From: Paenibacillus massiliensis subsp. panacisoli DSM 21345 | GTDB taxonomy: Bacteria; Bacillota; Bacilli; Paenibacillales; Paenibacillaceae | Assembly: GCF_000426545.1 (NCBI RefSeq) | Contig: NZ_AUFO01000019.1 | Span: forward strand, 82,850 to 146,849 | DNA: 64,000 nt | Direction of reading: 5' to 3' | In this document: piece by piece, positions 1 to 8,917 of the stretch | Layout: every line of letters starts with the position of its first letter | Position numbering within the stretch: the first letter of the stretch is position 1 | The notes under the pieces: generated by a model | Database searches by the model: none | The model's input: the letters and a program-made list of their open reading frames with translations, nothing else | What the model was told of the DNA's origin: nothing | Made by a program: the position numbers and the translations under genes

Positions 1-146
1 ATCTTCTTTTCGTTTATACAATTTGAATAACGGCTTCTATTTAATGTAGCTCTAGCTTTCATCTTTTTTCTCATCCATATTATCATCATCCATTCAAGCC
101 ATGTGCCACCATGCTATGAAATGATCTGAAGCAAAGTAGGTGTATC

Positions 147-1352
147 ATGTCAGCAAAACGAATCATGCTATTGTCCGAAGGCTTTGGTACAGGGCATACC
201 AAGGCAGCACAGGCTCTGGCAGACGGACTAAAGCACCTGTTCCCGGAAACTGACACCTGTGTGATGGAGCTTGGAACAGTTCTGAATCCGAAGCTGGTTC
301 CGGTGCTACTGGATGCTTACCGCCGAACTGTGAGTGTCCAGCCAGAGCTGATCGGCATCCTATATCGCAAGCAATACCACAAGCCTTTGAATGGATTCAC
401 ACGTCTAGCATTGCATAAGCTCTTCTACGCCAAGGCCCTACGCATCATCTCGGCATGGAGCCCGGACGCTATCGTCTGCTCCCATCCCTTTCCGGCGGCC
501 GTCATCGCGCATCTGAAGCAGCAAGGTCTGAATATACCTTTATTGACGCTCATTACCGATTATGACGCACACGGTACCTGGGTCAATGCCGAGGTCGATG
601 GCTATCTGGCTCCGGCTATGAAGGTTCGTGATGTGCTCATTTCGCATGGGGCTGAGCCTTCACGTATCTCAGTCACGGGTCTCCCTGTCCATCCTGACTT
701 CTGGAGCAAGGGTAGTAAAGAGCGTATCCGCCGAAATCTCGGATTACGAAACCTGCCTACCGCGCTTGTGATGGGTGGTGGCTGGGGCATAACGGCGCAG
801 CATGAGATGCTGGAACAATTAATCCAGCTATCTGGTCGAATACAGTTAATTATTTGTACAGGCAGTAACCGCAAGCTCTACCACCAGCTGCATTCGAATC
901 CGCAATGGCATCATCCCCATGTGCGTATCCTTGGATACACTCACAAGATTAGCCAATTGATGGACGCCTCGGATGTACTCATTACCAAGCCTGGAGGCAT
1001 GACTTGTACAGAAGCCATGGTCAAACGCATCCCGATGCTCTTCCTCCCAGCTCTTCCCGGACAGGAGGAGGAGAACCGCAATTATTTTGTCGAGCAGGGC
1101 TACGGGCTCACGCTTGAGCATGTAACAGATCTGGAGCTAGCCATCGAGGAGCTCATTCGCATAGGCGACTCCCGGCTTAGAGCGGAGTCATACCACCCTC
1201 AGTTAGGAGCGCGGGTCGTACATCAGCTCGTATCCTCCCGCACCCTATCGCCGGAATATGCCGAGAAATGGACGTCACACCGTAGCGTCGGTGGTCCATC
1301 TTCACCTTCCTCGCATTCACTTGGCACCAAGGAGACTGCCAGGCTAAGCTGA
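147..1352 (+). CDS. MGDG synthase/UgtP-family glycosyltransferase
   Basis: This GT28-type glycosyltransferase probably transfers a sugar from a UDP-sugar to diacylglycerol or a related lipid at the inner face of the membrane. The N-terminal half has the MGDG-synthase fold signature (SEGFGTGHTKAA near residue 10, then LTLITDYDAHGTW). The C-terminal half has the nucleotide-sugar lobe with GGGWG near residue 210 and the donor-binding KPGGMTCTEA near 285. At 401 residues it is normal for the family. Only a weak ribosome site (AAGTAGG) precedes the ATG. The last 30 residues are Ser/Pro-rich and look unstructured. The lipid substrate cannot be read from sequence; a MurG-like role is less likely given the MGDG-synthase N-terminus. 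Confidence 0.85.
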   Translation: MSAKRIMLLSEGFGTGHTKAAQALADGLKHLFPETDTCVMELGTVLNPKLVPVLLDAYRRTVSVQPELIGILYRKQYHKPLNGFTRLALHKLFYAKALRIISAWSPDAIVCSHPFPAAVIAHLKQQGLNIPLLTLITDYDAHGTWVNAEVDGYLAPAMKVRDVLISHGAEPSRISVTGLPVHPDFWSKGSKERIRRNLGLRNLPTALVMGGGWGITAQHEMLEQLIQLSGRIQLIICTGSNRKLYHQLHSNPQWHHPHVRILGYTHKISQLMDASDVLITKPGGMTCTEAMVKRIPMLFLPALPGQEEENRNYFVEQGYGLTLEHVTDLELAIEELIRIGDSRLRAESYHPQLGARVVHQLVSSRTLSPEYAEKWTSHRSVGGPSSPSSHSLGTKETARLS

Positions 1353-1417
1353 GTGCTGAGTAACATGATAAACCAAATTATAAATTGAAGCATGGGCTAA
1401 ATTTAGCCAAAAAGTAA

Positions 1418-1468
1418 AGGGTCGAGAGTGACGCTCAGTACAATTAGTACAGGCTTACTCTCGACCCT
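1418..1468. terminator. 12-bp perfect inverted repeat, probable terminator
   Basis: AGGGTCGAGAGT (1418-1429) and its exact complement (1457-1468) flank a 27-nt loop. It lies between a plus-strand gene ending at 1352 and a minus-strand gene ending at 1579, where a bidirectional terminator would be expected. No good T-run follows on either strand. Confidence 0.5.
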
Positions 1469-1578
1469 CTGTCATCTATAACACACATCGTTTTCTGTCC
1501 ACATCATATCTACCTTAGTTCACAGGCTAGTTGTTAGAGATGTAAGTGAAAATGGCATTCGTACCGTGTCTTCTTCTC

Positions 1579-2262
1579 CTAGAATTCAAAGCTCTCACCC
1601 GGACGCAGCGGCCTGCCCTCAAGCCCCTCCTGGGCCAATCGTTCACAGAAGGCTACAGGGTCCTGCTCAATCCCGGGGAAGGTATCATAATGCACAGGGA
1701 TGATTCGTTTGGCTCGAATCCAGGAAGCAGCCAGCAACGCATCATCGGGCCCCATAGTGAGCTTGTCTCCAATTGGCAATGCTGCAGCATCAATCTGATG
1801 TCTTTCTCCAATTAGACGAAGCTCACTGAACAAAGCCGTATCTCCGGCATGATAGAACACCTTGTCCCCTAGCGTTAACAGTATGCCTGCTGGCTCGCCC
1901 ATATAGATGGTCTGCCCATCCATAGTCAGTGAAGAACTATGCAGGGCTGGTGTGAATTTTACGTGGAAGTCGTCGAACTGAAAGCCCCCCCCGATATTCA
2001 TATGCTCTGCCTTTGCTCCCAGTAAGGTACAATATTCCGCTAATTCATAGACCGCTATGATTGGGCAATCGTTATTCTTTGCGATCGTCACAGCATCTCC
2101 GAAATGATCAGCATGACCATGAGTCAATAGAACGGCATCCACTTGAATCTCTTCCGGTTTAATAGTAGCAAGTGCATTACCTGTCAAGAACGGATCAAAT
2201 ATGAATCGTTTGCCCGCTTCCTCTACTAAAATTGCAGAATGTCCGTAATACGTAATTTTCAT
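1579..2262 (-). CDS. UPF0173-type metal-dependent hydrolase (metallo-beta-lactamase fold)
   Basis: A small cytoplasmic metallo-beta-lactamase-fold hydrolase of the YtkL/UPF0173 family, whose natural substrate is not established. It opens with the typical MKITYYGHSAILVE strand and carries the metal motif THGHADHFGD near residue 48. Later ligand regions are PALHSSS, HAGDTALF and IPVHYDTFPG near the C-terminus. At 227 residues it matches the family's usual length. A good GGAGGTG ribosome site precedes the ATG. It stands alone in its orientation apart from the cell wall hydrolase upstream. Confidence 0.85.
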   Translation of the reverse strand: MKITYYGHSAILVEEAGKRFIFDPFLTGNALATIKPEEIQVDAVLLTHGHADHFGDAVTIAKNNDCPIIAVYELAEYCTLLGAKAEHMNIGGGFQFDDFHVKFTPALHSSSLTMDGQTIYMGEPAGILLTLGDKVFYHAGDTALFSELRLIGERHQIDAAALPIGDKLTMGPDDALLAASWIRAKRIIPVHYDTFPGIEQDPVAFCERLAQEGLEGRPLRPGESFEF

Positions 2263-2387
2263 GATTCAACGGCACCTCCAAATGTTAAGCGCATGCTATT
2301 ATTTACCCTCAATTCTATAGTTATAACGGAGGACAAATACACTTGTCAGTACATAAGCCGAATAGAACCGCACATGACGACGCACGA

Positions 2388-3227
2388 TTATTTATAAAAA
2401 GTATGATTCCCGATCGTCTTCACTTTCTCACGATTATGATGAACGGTCAGATCCTGAGCCAACGTGAGAGACAAGAAGTAATACGTATTGTCAGGCACAG
2501 CCTTCACACCGTTCAGCGCTTCGTTCACAGCACGAATACAATCCTCATTAGGCTGAACACGACGAAGACGCCCGTTCGCTACCGGACTAAATTGAGCTTT
2601 TTGATAGATGACATTTTGGATTGTATCTGGGAAATTGGCTGACCGCAGCCGGTTCAAGACAACGTTGGCAACTGCCACTTTGCCTTCGTACGGTTCGCCT
2701 TCAGCTTCTGCCATTACGATTTTTTGCAGCAAAAGCACTTCATTCGCCTTGACGCTGTAGCTCCAGGTAGACTTGGCTTGTTCTGCCTGCGTGAGCGTTT
2801 GCGTACGCGTAAAGAAGATTTTGTTAGGGGGGGTATGGGTCTGTGAGGTTGCGGCCACAGCTGCTGTCTTCTTGGCAGCCTCCGCCTTTTGAACCTGAGC
2901 AACTCGCTTGGCTTCCGCCGTAGCTCGTCGCTTCGTTTCCTCCACTTGATTCAGAAGCATGGGAGCCGATTCAATCTGTTTCCATCTATGCATTTCTTTC
3001 CCGGTTGGGACGGATGTATCAGATTCCTTTAAGAAATGCATAGAGCTGATCCTGTCCTGTTGCATAGATCGTTCGCCAATGCCCGACCAATAGATAGAAT
3101 TATAGATTACAGCCTCCGAAATTTTGTGTTTATTTTGCACCTCAGAATACAGACTAATCCCCACTATACATACCAGCAGCACGCTTAACATCGGTGCTAC
3201 CCAACGATTCTCTTTAATGATATCCAT
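2388..3227 (-). CDS. SleB-type cell wall hydrolase with N-terminal membrane anchor
   Basis: A membrane-anchored peptidoglycan hydrolase. One transmembrane helix lies near residues 13-30. A low-complexity, Ala/Lys/Glu-rich linker follows to about residue 165. The C-terminal 110 residues form a Hydrolase_2 (SleB/CwlJ) domain: MAEAEGEPYEGKVAVANVVLNR, then QFSPV and the conserved TYYF region. The glutamate in the first motif is the expected catalytic residue of lytic transglycosylases in this family. The ribosome site GGGAGGAAC fits the ATG. Whether it acts in germination, sporulation or vegetative wall turnover is open; the long anchor-plus-linker differs from the PG-binding domain of classical SleB. 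Confidence 0.85.
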   Translation of the reverse strand: MDIIKENRWVAPMLSVLLVCIVGISLYSEVQNKHKISEAVIYNSIYWSGIGERSMQQDRISSMHFLKESDTSVPTGKEMHRWKQIESAPMLLNQVEETKRRATAEAKRVAQVQKAEAAKKTAAVAATSQTHTPPNKIFFTRTQTLTQAEQAKSTWSYSVKANEVLLLQKIVMAEAEGEPYEGKVAVANVVLNRLRSANFPDTIQNVIYQKAQFSPVANGRLRRVQPNEDCIRAVNEALNGVKAVPDNTYYFLSLTLAQDLTVHHNREKVKTIGNHTFYK

Positions 3228-3325
3228 ATTGTTCCTCCCGCTACATTAGGCACACTTAAACGTATATGTAACCGAAAATGTGACTTTTGAATAACGCTGA
3301 ACAATATTATCACTTGTAGAGAAGT

Positions 3326-3922
3326 TTAGCAAGTTTCGGACCCTTTTATTGGTATTTCACCCACAACTCTATACATTGGTCGTTGCCCTAATTGTGTCGC
3401 ATAGACGACAAAAGACTCCACCTTCCAGGTCGAATTTGTAAGTGGAAGATTCGTATCCTCTGCTTGCTGGAATGCGGCTGTACCCGTGTAATTGCGAGCA
3501 ATCGTGATGTGCGGATGGTAGGCTCTGGCCTCTCTCTGGAAGCCCAGTGGCTCAGTAGCATCCACAATTCGCTCCTGCAAGCGATATAAGTGATCCACCT
3601 CCCCTTCAACATCCTGCCACAGAACCCGCGGTCGGTCAGTTGTACCAAAAGTTCCTACAGCTCCCAGCTTCAATTGAAATGGCACGAGGTCATCAGTCGA
3701 TCGCTTCAATGCCAGCACAAGATCAGCAATCCGGGACGTATCCGTATCTCCCAAAAATTGAAGTGTGATATGGTAATCTCGCCAATCTGTCCATTTGCGA
3801 AAAGAAACCTCTGATCGCAAAATCTCAGCCCACTCGTGCAATTGCTCCTTGAGGCTGTCTGGCAATGGAACAGCGATAAATATTCTTTCTTGCGAAGCAG
3901 CACCCTTATTCGGCGGGGTCAT
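3326..3922 (-). CDS. thpR: RNA 2',3'-cyclic phosphodiesterase (ThpR)
   Basis: A member of the 2H phosphoesterase family that opens RNA 2',3'-cyclic phosphates; homologues were formerly called 2'-5' RNA ligases. The two hallmark HxT motifs are present: HITLQFLGD at His51 and HITIAR at His138. At 198 residues it has normal length. AGGAGAGGG lies just upstream of the ATG. The gene is transcribed alone. Confidence 0.88.
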   Translation of the reverse strand: MTPPNKGAASQERIFIAVPLPDSLKEQLHEWAEILRSEVSFRKWTDWRDYHITLQFLGDTDTSRIADLVLALKRSTDDLVPFQLKLGAVGTFGTTDRPRVLWQDVEGEVDHLYRLQERIVDATEPLGFQREARAYHPHITIARNYTGTAAFQQAEDTNLPLTNSTWKVESFVVYATQLGQRPMYRVVGEIPIKGSETC

Positions 3923-4321
3923 TCAGCATCCCTCTCCTAACTACATTTAGTGCAACCTTCTGTTACGTAGCTCTACGTTGCCTTGTGTGTCATCTTATCA
4001 TGCATCAGCTCCTTGACTGAATATGTGCAGATTAAAGGACATGGAACGTGTGTGCTTAACGGATAGCATTCTCTACTCTCATCTAATCTGTGTCAAGGTA
4101 CTTGCTGTGGAGTCAGTATAACTCGAGCATCGCCATGCTATGCATGCCTAGCATGGCTGTTAGCGGATCAAGACTCGTGCGTGAACACTGCTAAATGGGT
4201 TAAATTACTGATATAAAGCAATTGAAGCGTATGGATCTATATCTTGGGCAGGTCTTGCGTTCATCTGTTATGCTGAGAAATAGAGAAGTAATATCATGCG
4301 AATGACTTGGGAGGAATCAGA
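3923..4321. other. Intergenic region between divergent genes, with a 9-bp inverted repeat
   Basis: About 400 bp with no convincing gene. It must hold the start signals of thpR (minus) and of the dehydrogenase gene (plus). The only striking structure is GCCATGCTA (4132-4140) facing TAGCATGGC (4149-4157) across an 8-nt loop. This could be an operator, but nothing ties it to a regulator. Confidence 0.4.
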
Positions 4322-5293
4322 ATGTCAAGTACCATGTCGAGAACTATAGTATGTCTGCATCATCTGACGACCGAGCAGGAAGCACAGATTCGGGAAGCTG
4401 CTCCCGAATTCCGCCTTATTCTGGGGAAAGCCAAGAAGATCGACCCAGCGATTATTCAGGAAGCGGAAATTCTCATCGGCTGGTCACGAGGCTTGGAGGC
4501 TGCTGCACTTCATGAGGATAGCAAGCTGCGCTGGATCCAGAGCTGGTCCGCTGGCATAGATAAGATGCCTTTGGAGAAGCTTGCGAATCGAAATATCGTA
4601 TTGACGGATGCCAGTGGAGTCCATGCCATTCCCATTACTGAGATGATCTTCGGCCTCCTGCTCGCACATACCCGGTATATCCATCCCTCTGCTCAGCATC
4701 AGCCACAACGTCAGTGGTCTCCTCCAGCGTCCGAGTTGGGTGAAATTCACGGGAAGACCATGCTGATCGTCGGCGTCGGCGAGATCGGATCAGAGACAGC
4801 CCGGATTGCCAGCGCCTTCGGTATGCGAGTGCTAGGTGTTCGCCGTTCAGGGAAGAGTGTACCGCATGTGGATCACATGTATACGATGGATGGCCTGTAC
4901 GATGCCTTGGCACAGGCTGACGTCATTGTGAACATTCTCCCATACACAGAAGAGACTCATCACTTGTTCGACGAACGTGCATTTCAGGCCGCGAAGCCGG
5001 GCAGCAGCTTCATCAACGTAGGCCGTGGCAGCACGGTCAAGACGGATGACCTCATTCAGGCACTGGAGCAAGGCACACTCGCCTATGCAGGGCTGGATGT
5101 ATTCGAGGAAGAACCACTACCAGCTGAGCACCCGCTATGGAGCATGAACAATGTCCTGATCACTCCTCATATTGCCGGAAGCACAGATCGTTATAGCGAA
5201 CGAGTCCTGCCGATTTTCTTAGAGAATCTACAGGATTACATCAAGGGTCAGACCCCTCAGCGAAACTTTGTGGACTATAGCAAAAAATATTAA
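4322..5293 (+). CDS. D-2-hydroxyacid dehydrogenase
   Basis: An NAD(P)-dependent oxidoreductase that interconverts 2-hydroxy and 2-keto acids in the cytoplasm. The Rossmann motif GVGEIGSETARIASAFGMRV lies in the middle. The catalytic set follows: Arg in NVGRGSTV, Glu in FEEEPLP and His in TPHIAGS. An in-frame TTG at 4307 would give a slightly longer protein, but the ribosome site GGGAGG (4309-4314) sits inside that extension, so ATG 4322 (323 residues) is the likely start. Substrate specificity (glyoxylate, hydroxypyruvate, other) is not visible. Confidence 0.87.
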   Translation: MSSTMSRTIVCLHHLTTEQEAQIREAAPEFRLILGKAKKIDPAIIQEAEILIGWSRGLEAAALHEDSKLRWIQSWSAGIDKMPLEKLANRNIVLTDASGVHAIPITEMIFGLLLAHTRYIHPSAQHQPQRQWSPPASELGEIHGKTMLIVGVGEIGSETARIASAFGMRVLGVRRSGKSVPHVDHMYTMDGLYDALAQADVIVNILPYTEETHHLFDERAFQAAKPGSSFINVGRGSTVKTDDLIQALEQGTLAYAGLDVFEEEPLPAEHPLWSMNNVLITPHIAGSTDRYSERVLPIFLENLQDYIKGQTPQRNFVDYSKKY

Positions 5294-5303
5294 ATGACTA
5301 AAA

Positions 5304-5416
5304 ACCGTCTCCGAAGTCATCAAGATATGTTCCCCTTGCAGCTGCAAGTTCTCTACCACCTGTCGTAGTAAGGGAGCATATCAACCATGACTGGGAGACG
5401 GTCTTTTACGGTCTTT
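5304..5416 (+). terminator. Long imperfect hairpin, probable terminator of the dehydrogenase gene
   Basis: ACCGTCTCC plus AGTCAT near 5304-5320 can pair with ATGACT and GGAGACGGT near 5384-5402. The ends of the loop (AAGATATG and CATATCAA) extend the pairing. A central palindrome TTGCAGCTGCAA sits at 5336-5347. Two TCTTTTACGG runs follow. It works as a terminator candidate but is larger and more structured than usual. Confidence 0.5.
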
Positions 5417-5559
5417 TACGATCTTTCATTGAATAAAACGTACACGCCTACGAACTATCGCTGTTATATTTTTACGAGCTCATGTGGCTATACTTTTCCA
5501 ATTCAAGCCATGTCAGGTATGCATGCCCCTTCTGCTTAGCTTCTGCACTCAGGAAAGTG

Positions 5560-6570
5560 TCAGTGTGCTCCACAGACGTAGATCTCTCTGACCATGGAGC
5601 TTTTTTCCCCTTTAGGCAATCTCGCTGTATTCATAACCATCCATCCTGCCTGCTCCAGCGATTCCTTGATGGATTCCATGCTGATAACGATGGCCCGATC
5701 CGTCATTCTTCTAAGGCTTGCAAGCATATTCTCTCGTTCCGTCACTGACTGAACCGAGCACAGATTGTAGGGCATATCCAGTACCGCCGCATCATAACGA
5801 GCTGTGATATGATTCATATCACCTAGGGTGACGTATTCTTCTCCATAGCCGTAATGCTTAAGATTGACGCGTGCCCCCTGAATAGCCAGCGGATTCATAT
5901 CTCTCCCTTGGGCTCTGATCCCCATATGCAGCGCCTCAATCAGGACGTTGCCCATTCCACAGCAGGGGTCAATCAAAGTTCGACCTTCAGCATCAGGCAA
6001 GGCTATATTAATCAAAGCTCTCACTGCTACCATCGGTAGACCCGTCGAATAGTTATAGGGCTTATGCCTGCGCTCCAGCCACGAACGATCACTTTCTTCA
6101 CAAAGTCCGAGCACCCATTCTCCTTCGACATAGGTCAGCCCCAATGTACAATCAGGATTCTTCATACGAGCTGAGCCTTGAATTAGCATGCCGAGCTGGC
6201 GCTCCAGATGTCTTCGCTCCGAGTAATCCAAGGGCATATCGCTTTCCTTCAGACAATGAACCTTGAAGGTCTCCCCTTCAGGCAGTCGTAGCTGCCCGGC
6301 GTACTCACAAATATCCTCCCATTCGGAAGAGCATGCTAGCACTTCCAGCCGCAGACGGATAAACGCACTTTGCCCCGGTTCTATCCTTCTGTTAGCCATA
6401 TATAGATGATCGTGCTGCGGCGGCTGCCCGAACAAGCTGTCAAGCTCCAATTGGCACAGCTCTCGTTCTGTAATATGACAGGTGTATACATAGAGGTATT
6501 TCTCAGATTTCTCTAACGCGCGCTCGTTGTAAGTCCATGCAAAGTTGTGATGCGCTTTGTCTATTTCCAT
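5560..6570 (-). CDS. TRM11-like SAM-dependent methyltransferase
   Basis: A putative nucleic-acid methyltransferase. The N-terminal half is a divergent substrate-binding part. The C-terminal half is a Rossmann methyltransferase with the SAM motif DPCCGMGNVLIEA near residue 205 and a DMPYN motif near 275, resembling the NPPY-type catalytic motif of N-methyltransferases. Three consecutive ATG codons begin the frame; AGGAGG ends just before the first, so the third ATG (6568-6570) has the best spacing. The frame overlaps the stop of the chemoreceptor gene (ATGA), so the two are probably translationally coupled. tRNA or rRNA is the likely substrate by family analogy only. Confidence 0.75.
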   Translation of the reverse strand: MEIDKAHHNFAWTYNERALEKSEKYLYVYTCHITERELCQLELDSLFGQPPQHDHLYMANRRIEPGQSAFIRLRLEVLACSSEWEDICEYAGQLRLPEGETFKVHCLKESDMPLDYSERRHLERQLGMLIQGSARMKNPDCTLGLTYVEGEWVLGLCEESDRSWLERRHKPYNYSTGLPMVAVRALINIALPDAEGRTLIDPCCGMGNVLIEALHMGIRAQGRDMNPLAIQGARVNLKHYGYGEEYVTLGDMNHITARYDAAVLDMPYNLCSVQSVTERENMLASLRRMTDRAIVISMESIKESLEQAGWMVMNTARLPKGEKSSMVREIYVCGAH

Positions 6571-6572
6571 CA

Positions 6573-8420
6573 TCATCCTCCTAGGGTAAAGCGCGACACC
6601 GATTGCAGCAGCTTATCTGACATCTCCTTCAGCTCCAGAATACTGCCAGCCACGGTGTCCAGAGTTCCGCTTTGTTGCTGTACCGATGCCGTAACTTCTT
6701 GTGCTCCTGCCGCCGATTGCTCGGACACTGCCGAAATATTCTCGCTGTGTTCCTTCATTATCATACTGGACTGCTCCATCGCGTGCAGTCGCTCGCCAAT
6801 TTCTGTAATGATATCTGCCATCTGCTCTACCGATAAAATGATCTCCTTGAACGCGTCTCCTGTAACGACCATCTGCCGATCGCCCTGATCTGTCTGTTCC
6901 ACGCCGTCCTCCAGAAGCTTCACAATTGTACGGGAATCCTGCTGAATCCCAGCCGTCATATCCGTGATCTCGGCGACTGTGTCACTTACTGCTGCGGACA
7001 GTAGGCTTACTTCCTTTGCCACCACGGCAAATCCTCGTCCACTCTCACCAGCACGTGCTGCTTCTATTGTAGCATTCAATGCAAGCATGTTGGTCTGGCT
7101 GGCAATCTCACGAATGTTACCCACAAGCTTGGTAATACTTTGATTCTTATGATCCAGCTCCGTGACCCTACTCATTGCGTCCTTGACCAGACCTGCAATC
7201 GCGTGCATTTGCTGTCCCAGATTCTTCATCGCCAGCTGACCGTTCTCTCCTTGGCCCCTGACAAGCTGTGAGGTCTGCTGCAGCTCTTGTCCTTGACGTG
7301 CGTGCTTCACAATGTGCTCACTTAGCTCAGTTACCGTTCTGGCCGAATCCGCTGCTGTCTGGGCTTGATTTTCCGCCCCCTTCGCCAATTCCTCCATCGT
7401 CACCGAGATCTGTAGACTTCCAGCTCTGACCTCCTCAGCAGATACATTAAGCTCCCCGCTCCGCTGGTTCATCAGACTTGAAATATCCTGAATATTCGTC
7501 ACCATTGCAACCAGATTATGCTTCATCGCATTCACAGCATGCACCAGCGTGCCGATCTCATCCTGATTGCGGACCTCAATATCCTGACCGCTCAAATCTC
7601 CCGCTGCGACTACCTTCACACCATGAGTTACATCCATCAGTGGCTTTACGATTTTGCGGAACATTTGTTGATTGGCAAAATAAGCTGCGGCTACCGCAAT
7701 CAGAAGACAAATGACGGTAATCCAGAGTGCCAAGGTGAAGCTATTCTCAGCGCGGCTTACCTCTCCGCTCACCCGCTCCTTGTTCAGACTGATTAATTGA
7801 TCCATATCCCTCTGCATAACATTAAAAGCATCCATACCCTTCTCGGCAACCTCCGAGGCCAGCTCCCCTTGCCCAGCCTGACTCAGCTTCAATGCCTGCG
7901 TATTCAGCTTGAGATACTGGTCCCATTTGCTCCGCAAGGACTCCAGATGCTCTAACTCAGTCGAATCTGTGGCAGTAGCCTTCAACACCTTCATGCTGTC
8001 AGCTACGGTACGAATCATTACCGCCCGTTCTTCCTCTATAAGCTCCCGCTCTGCTGGTGCACTCGTAGCAAAATGTCGAAAACTAAGTGTTAGGATATGT
8101 TCTGTAGCAAAATGGACATTGTTAATATGCTCAAGAGACGGCATGATCCGATTCACAATTCCGTCTGTGCTCTGCTGCATCTTCAGCGTCTGGTATAATG
8201 TCAGCGCTCCAAAGATCAGTAGGTAGACTACAAGCATGCCAAAGATGAGCCGAACGAAGCTTTTGATGCTGGCACGGGCATCCAGTCCCTTGTGCAAGCT
8301 GGACCACGGGATTGTACGTAGCTTGGAAGCCTGTTCTCTAAATCTATGCTTCCAGCTTCGTTGTTGGGGCGATCGAGCTTTTACAGTACGTTTCTCTCTC
8401 CATTTTTTTCCCTTTTCCAT
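6573..8420 (-). CDS. Methyl-accepting chemotaxis protein
   Basis: A transmembrane chemoreceptor. A basic cytoplasmic start is followed by a first membrane helix near residues 52-75 and an extracellular four-helix-bundle sensor (about 76-228). A second helix (about 229-248), a HAMP domain and a long cytoplasmic signalling coiled coil follow. The hairpin tip contains [11 protein letters not shown], but the next stretch ([14 protein letters not shown]) departs from the usual RKLAE consensus that contacts CheA/CheW. Total length of 615 residues is somewhat long. On the minus strand upstream, TTGACA lies 17 nt before GACACT, next to a GCCGACA that resembles a SigD -10; which is used is unclear. 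It precedes the TRM11-like gene. Confidence 0.88.
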   Translation of the reverse strand: MEKGKKWREKRTVKARSPQQRSWKHRFREQASKLRTIPWSSLHKGLDARASIKSFVRLIFGMLVVYLLIFGALTLYQTLKMQQSTDGIVNRIMPSLEHINNVHFATEHILTLSFRHFATSAPAERELIEEERAVMIRTVADSMKVLKATATDSTELEHLESLRSKWDQYLKLNTQALKLSQAGQGELASEVAEKGMDAFNVMQRDMDQLISLNKERVSGEVSRAENSFTLALWITVICLLIAVAAAYFANQQMFRKIVKPLMDVTHGVKVVAAGDLSGQDIEVRNQDEIGTLVHAVNAMKHNLVAMVTNIQDISSLMNQRSGELNVSAEEVRAGSLQISVTMEELAKGAENQAQTAADSARTVTELSEHIVKHARQGQELQQTSQLVRGQGENGQLAMKNLGQQMHAIAGLVKDAMSRVTELDHKNQSITKLVGNIREIASQTNMLALNATIEAARAGESGRGFAVVAKEVSLLSAAVSDTVAEITDMTAGIQQDSRTIVKLLEDGVEQTDQGDRQMVVTGDAFKEIILSVEQMADIITEIGERLHAMEQSSMIMKEHSENISAVSEQSAAGAQEVTASVQQQSGTLDTVAGSILELKEMSDKLLQSVSRFTLGG

Positions 8421-8917
8421 ATCCTTCTGCCCACTCCTTCAATCGTCATCTTTCATAGTTATATAGACCTATATTGCTAGTGTCGGCAGTTTGCTACCTA
8501 CTGTCAAGCTATGAGCGAAAAGTTAACACAAATTGGTGAAAGTTTAATAAACCCTTACATAAAATCAGGCATCATGCCCAATTTTGAACCCTTCTACAAG
8601 TATAAGAGCCTATATTATAAGGACCTCTGTGTCAGGGAACAATGACATTCCGCATGCACATTAGCATCTATCCCAAGCCATGAAATAGACATGGTTATAC
8701 TCAGCTCAGCATCTATACTTTAAAGCAAACAGTTATAGCAAATAGTTCATAACTAAAAACGAAGAGCAGCACCCCCTAATACAGGAGAATGCTGCTCTGC
8801 TTCGCTTTAACGATTATGAGGATGAATGTGACCTAAATCTACTTGTAGTGAATCTACATGAAGATGACCAAATCAAGCATATCTGATCAACCAAATAGGC
8901 GGACCCATGAGATAAGA
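8421..8917. other. Intergenic region between chemoreceptor and dGTPase genes
   Basis: About 500 bp without a convincing gene. It holds the chemoreceptor start signals (8421-8520) and the dGTPase terminator (8755-8804). The rest is AT-rich with no clear repeat. Confidence 0.5.
8755..8804 (-). terminator. Intrinsic terminator of dgt
   Basis: On the minus strand, CGAAGCAGAGCAGC pairs with GCTGCTCTTCG (one 2-nt bulge) across about 17 nt, and TTTTT follows at once (8755-8759 in plus coordinates). It lies about 110 nt beyond the dgt stop. Confidence 0.7.
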
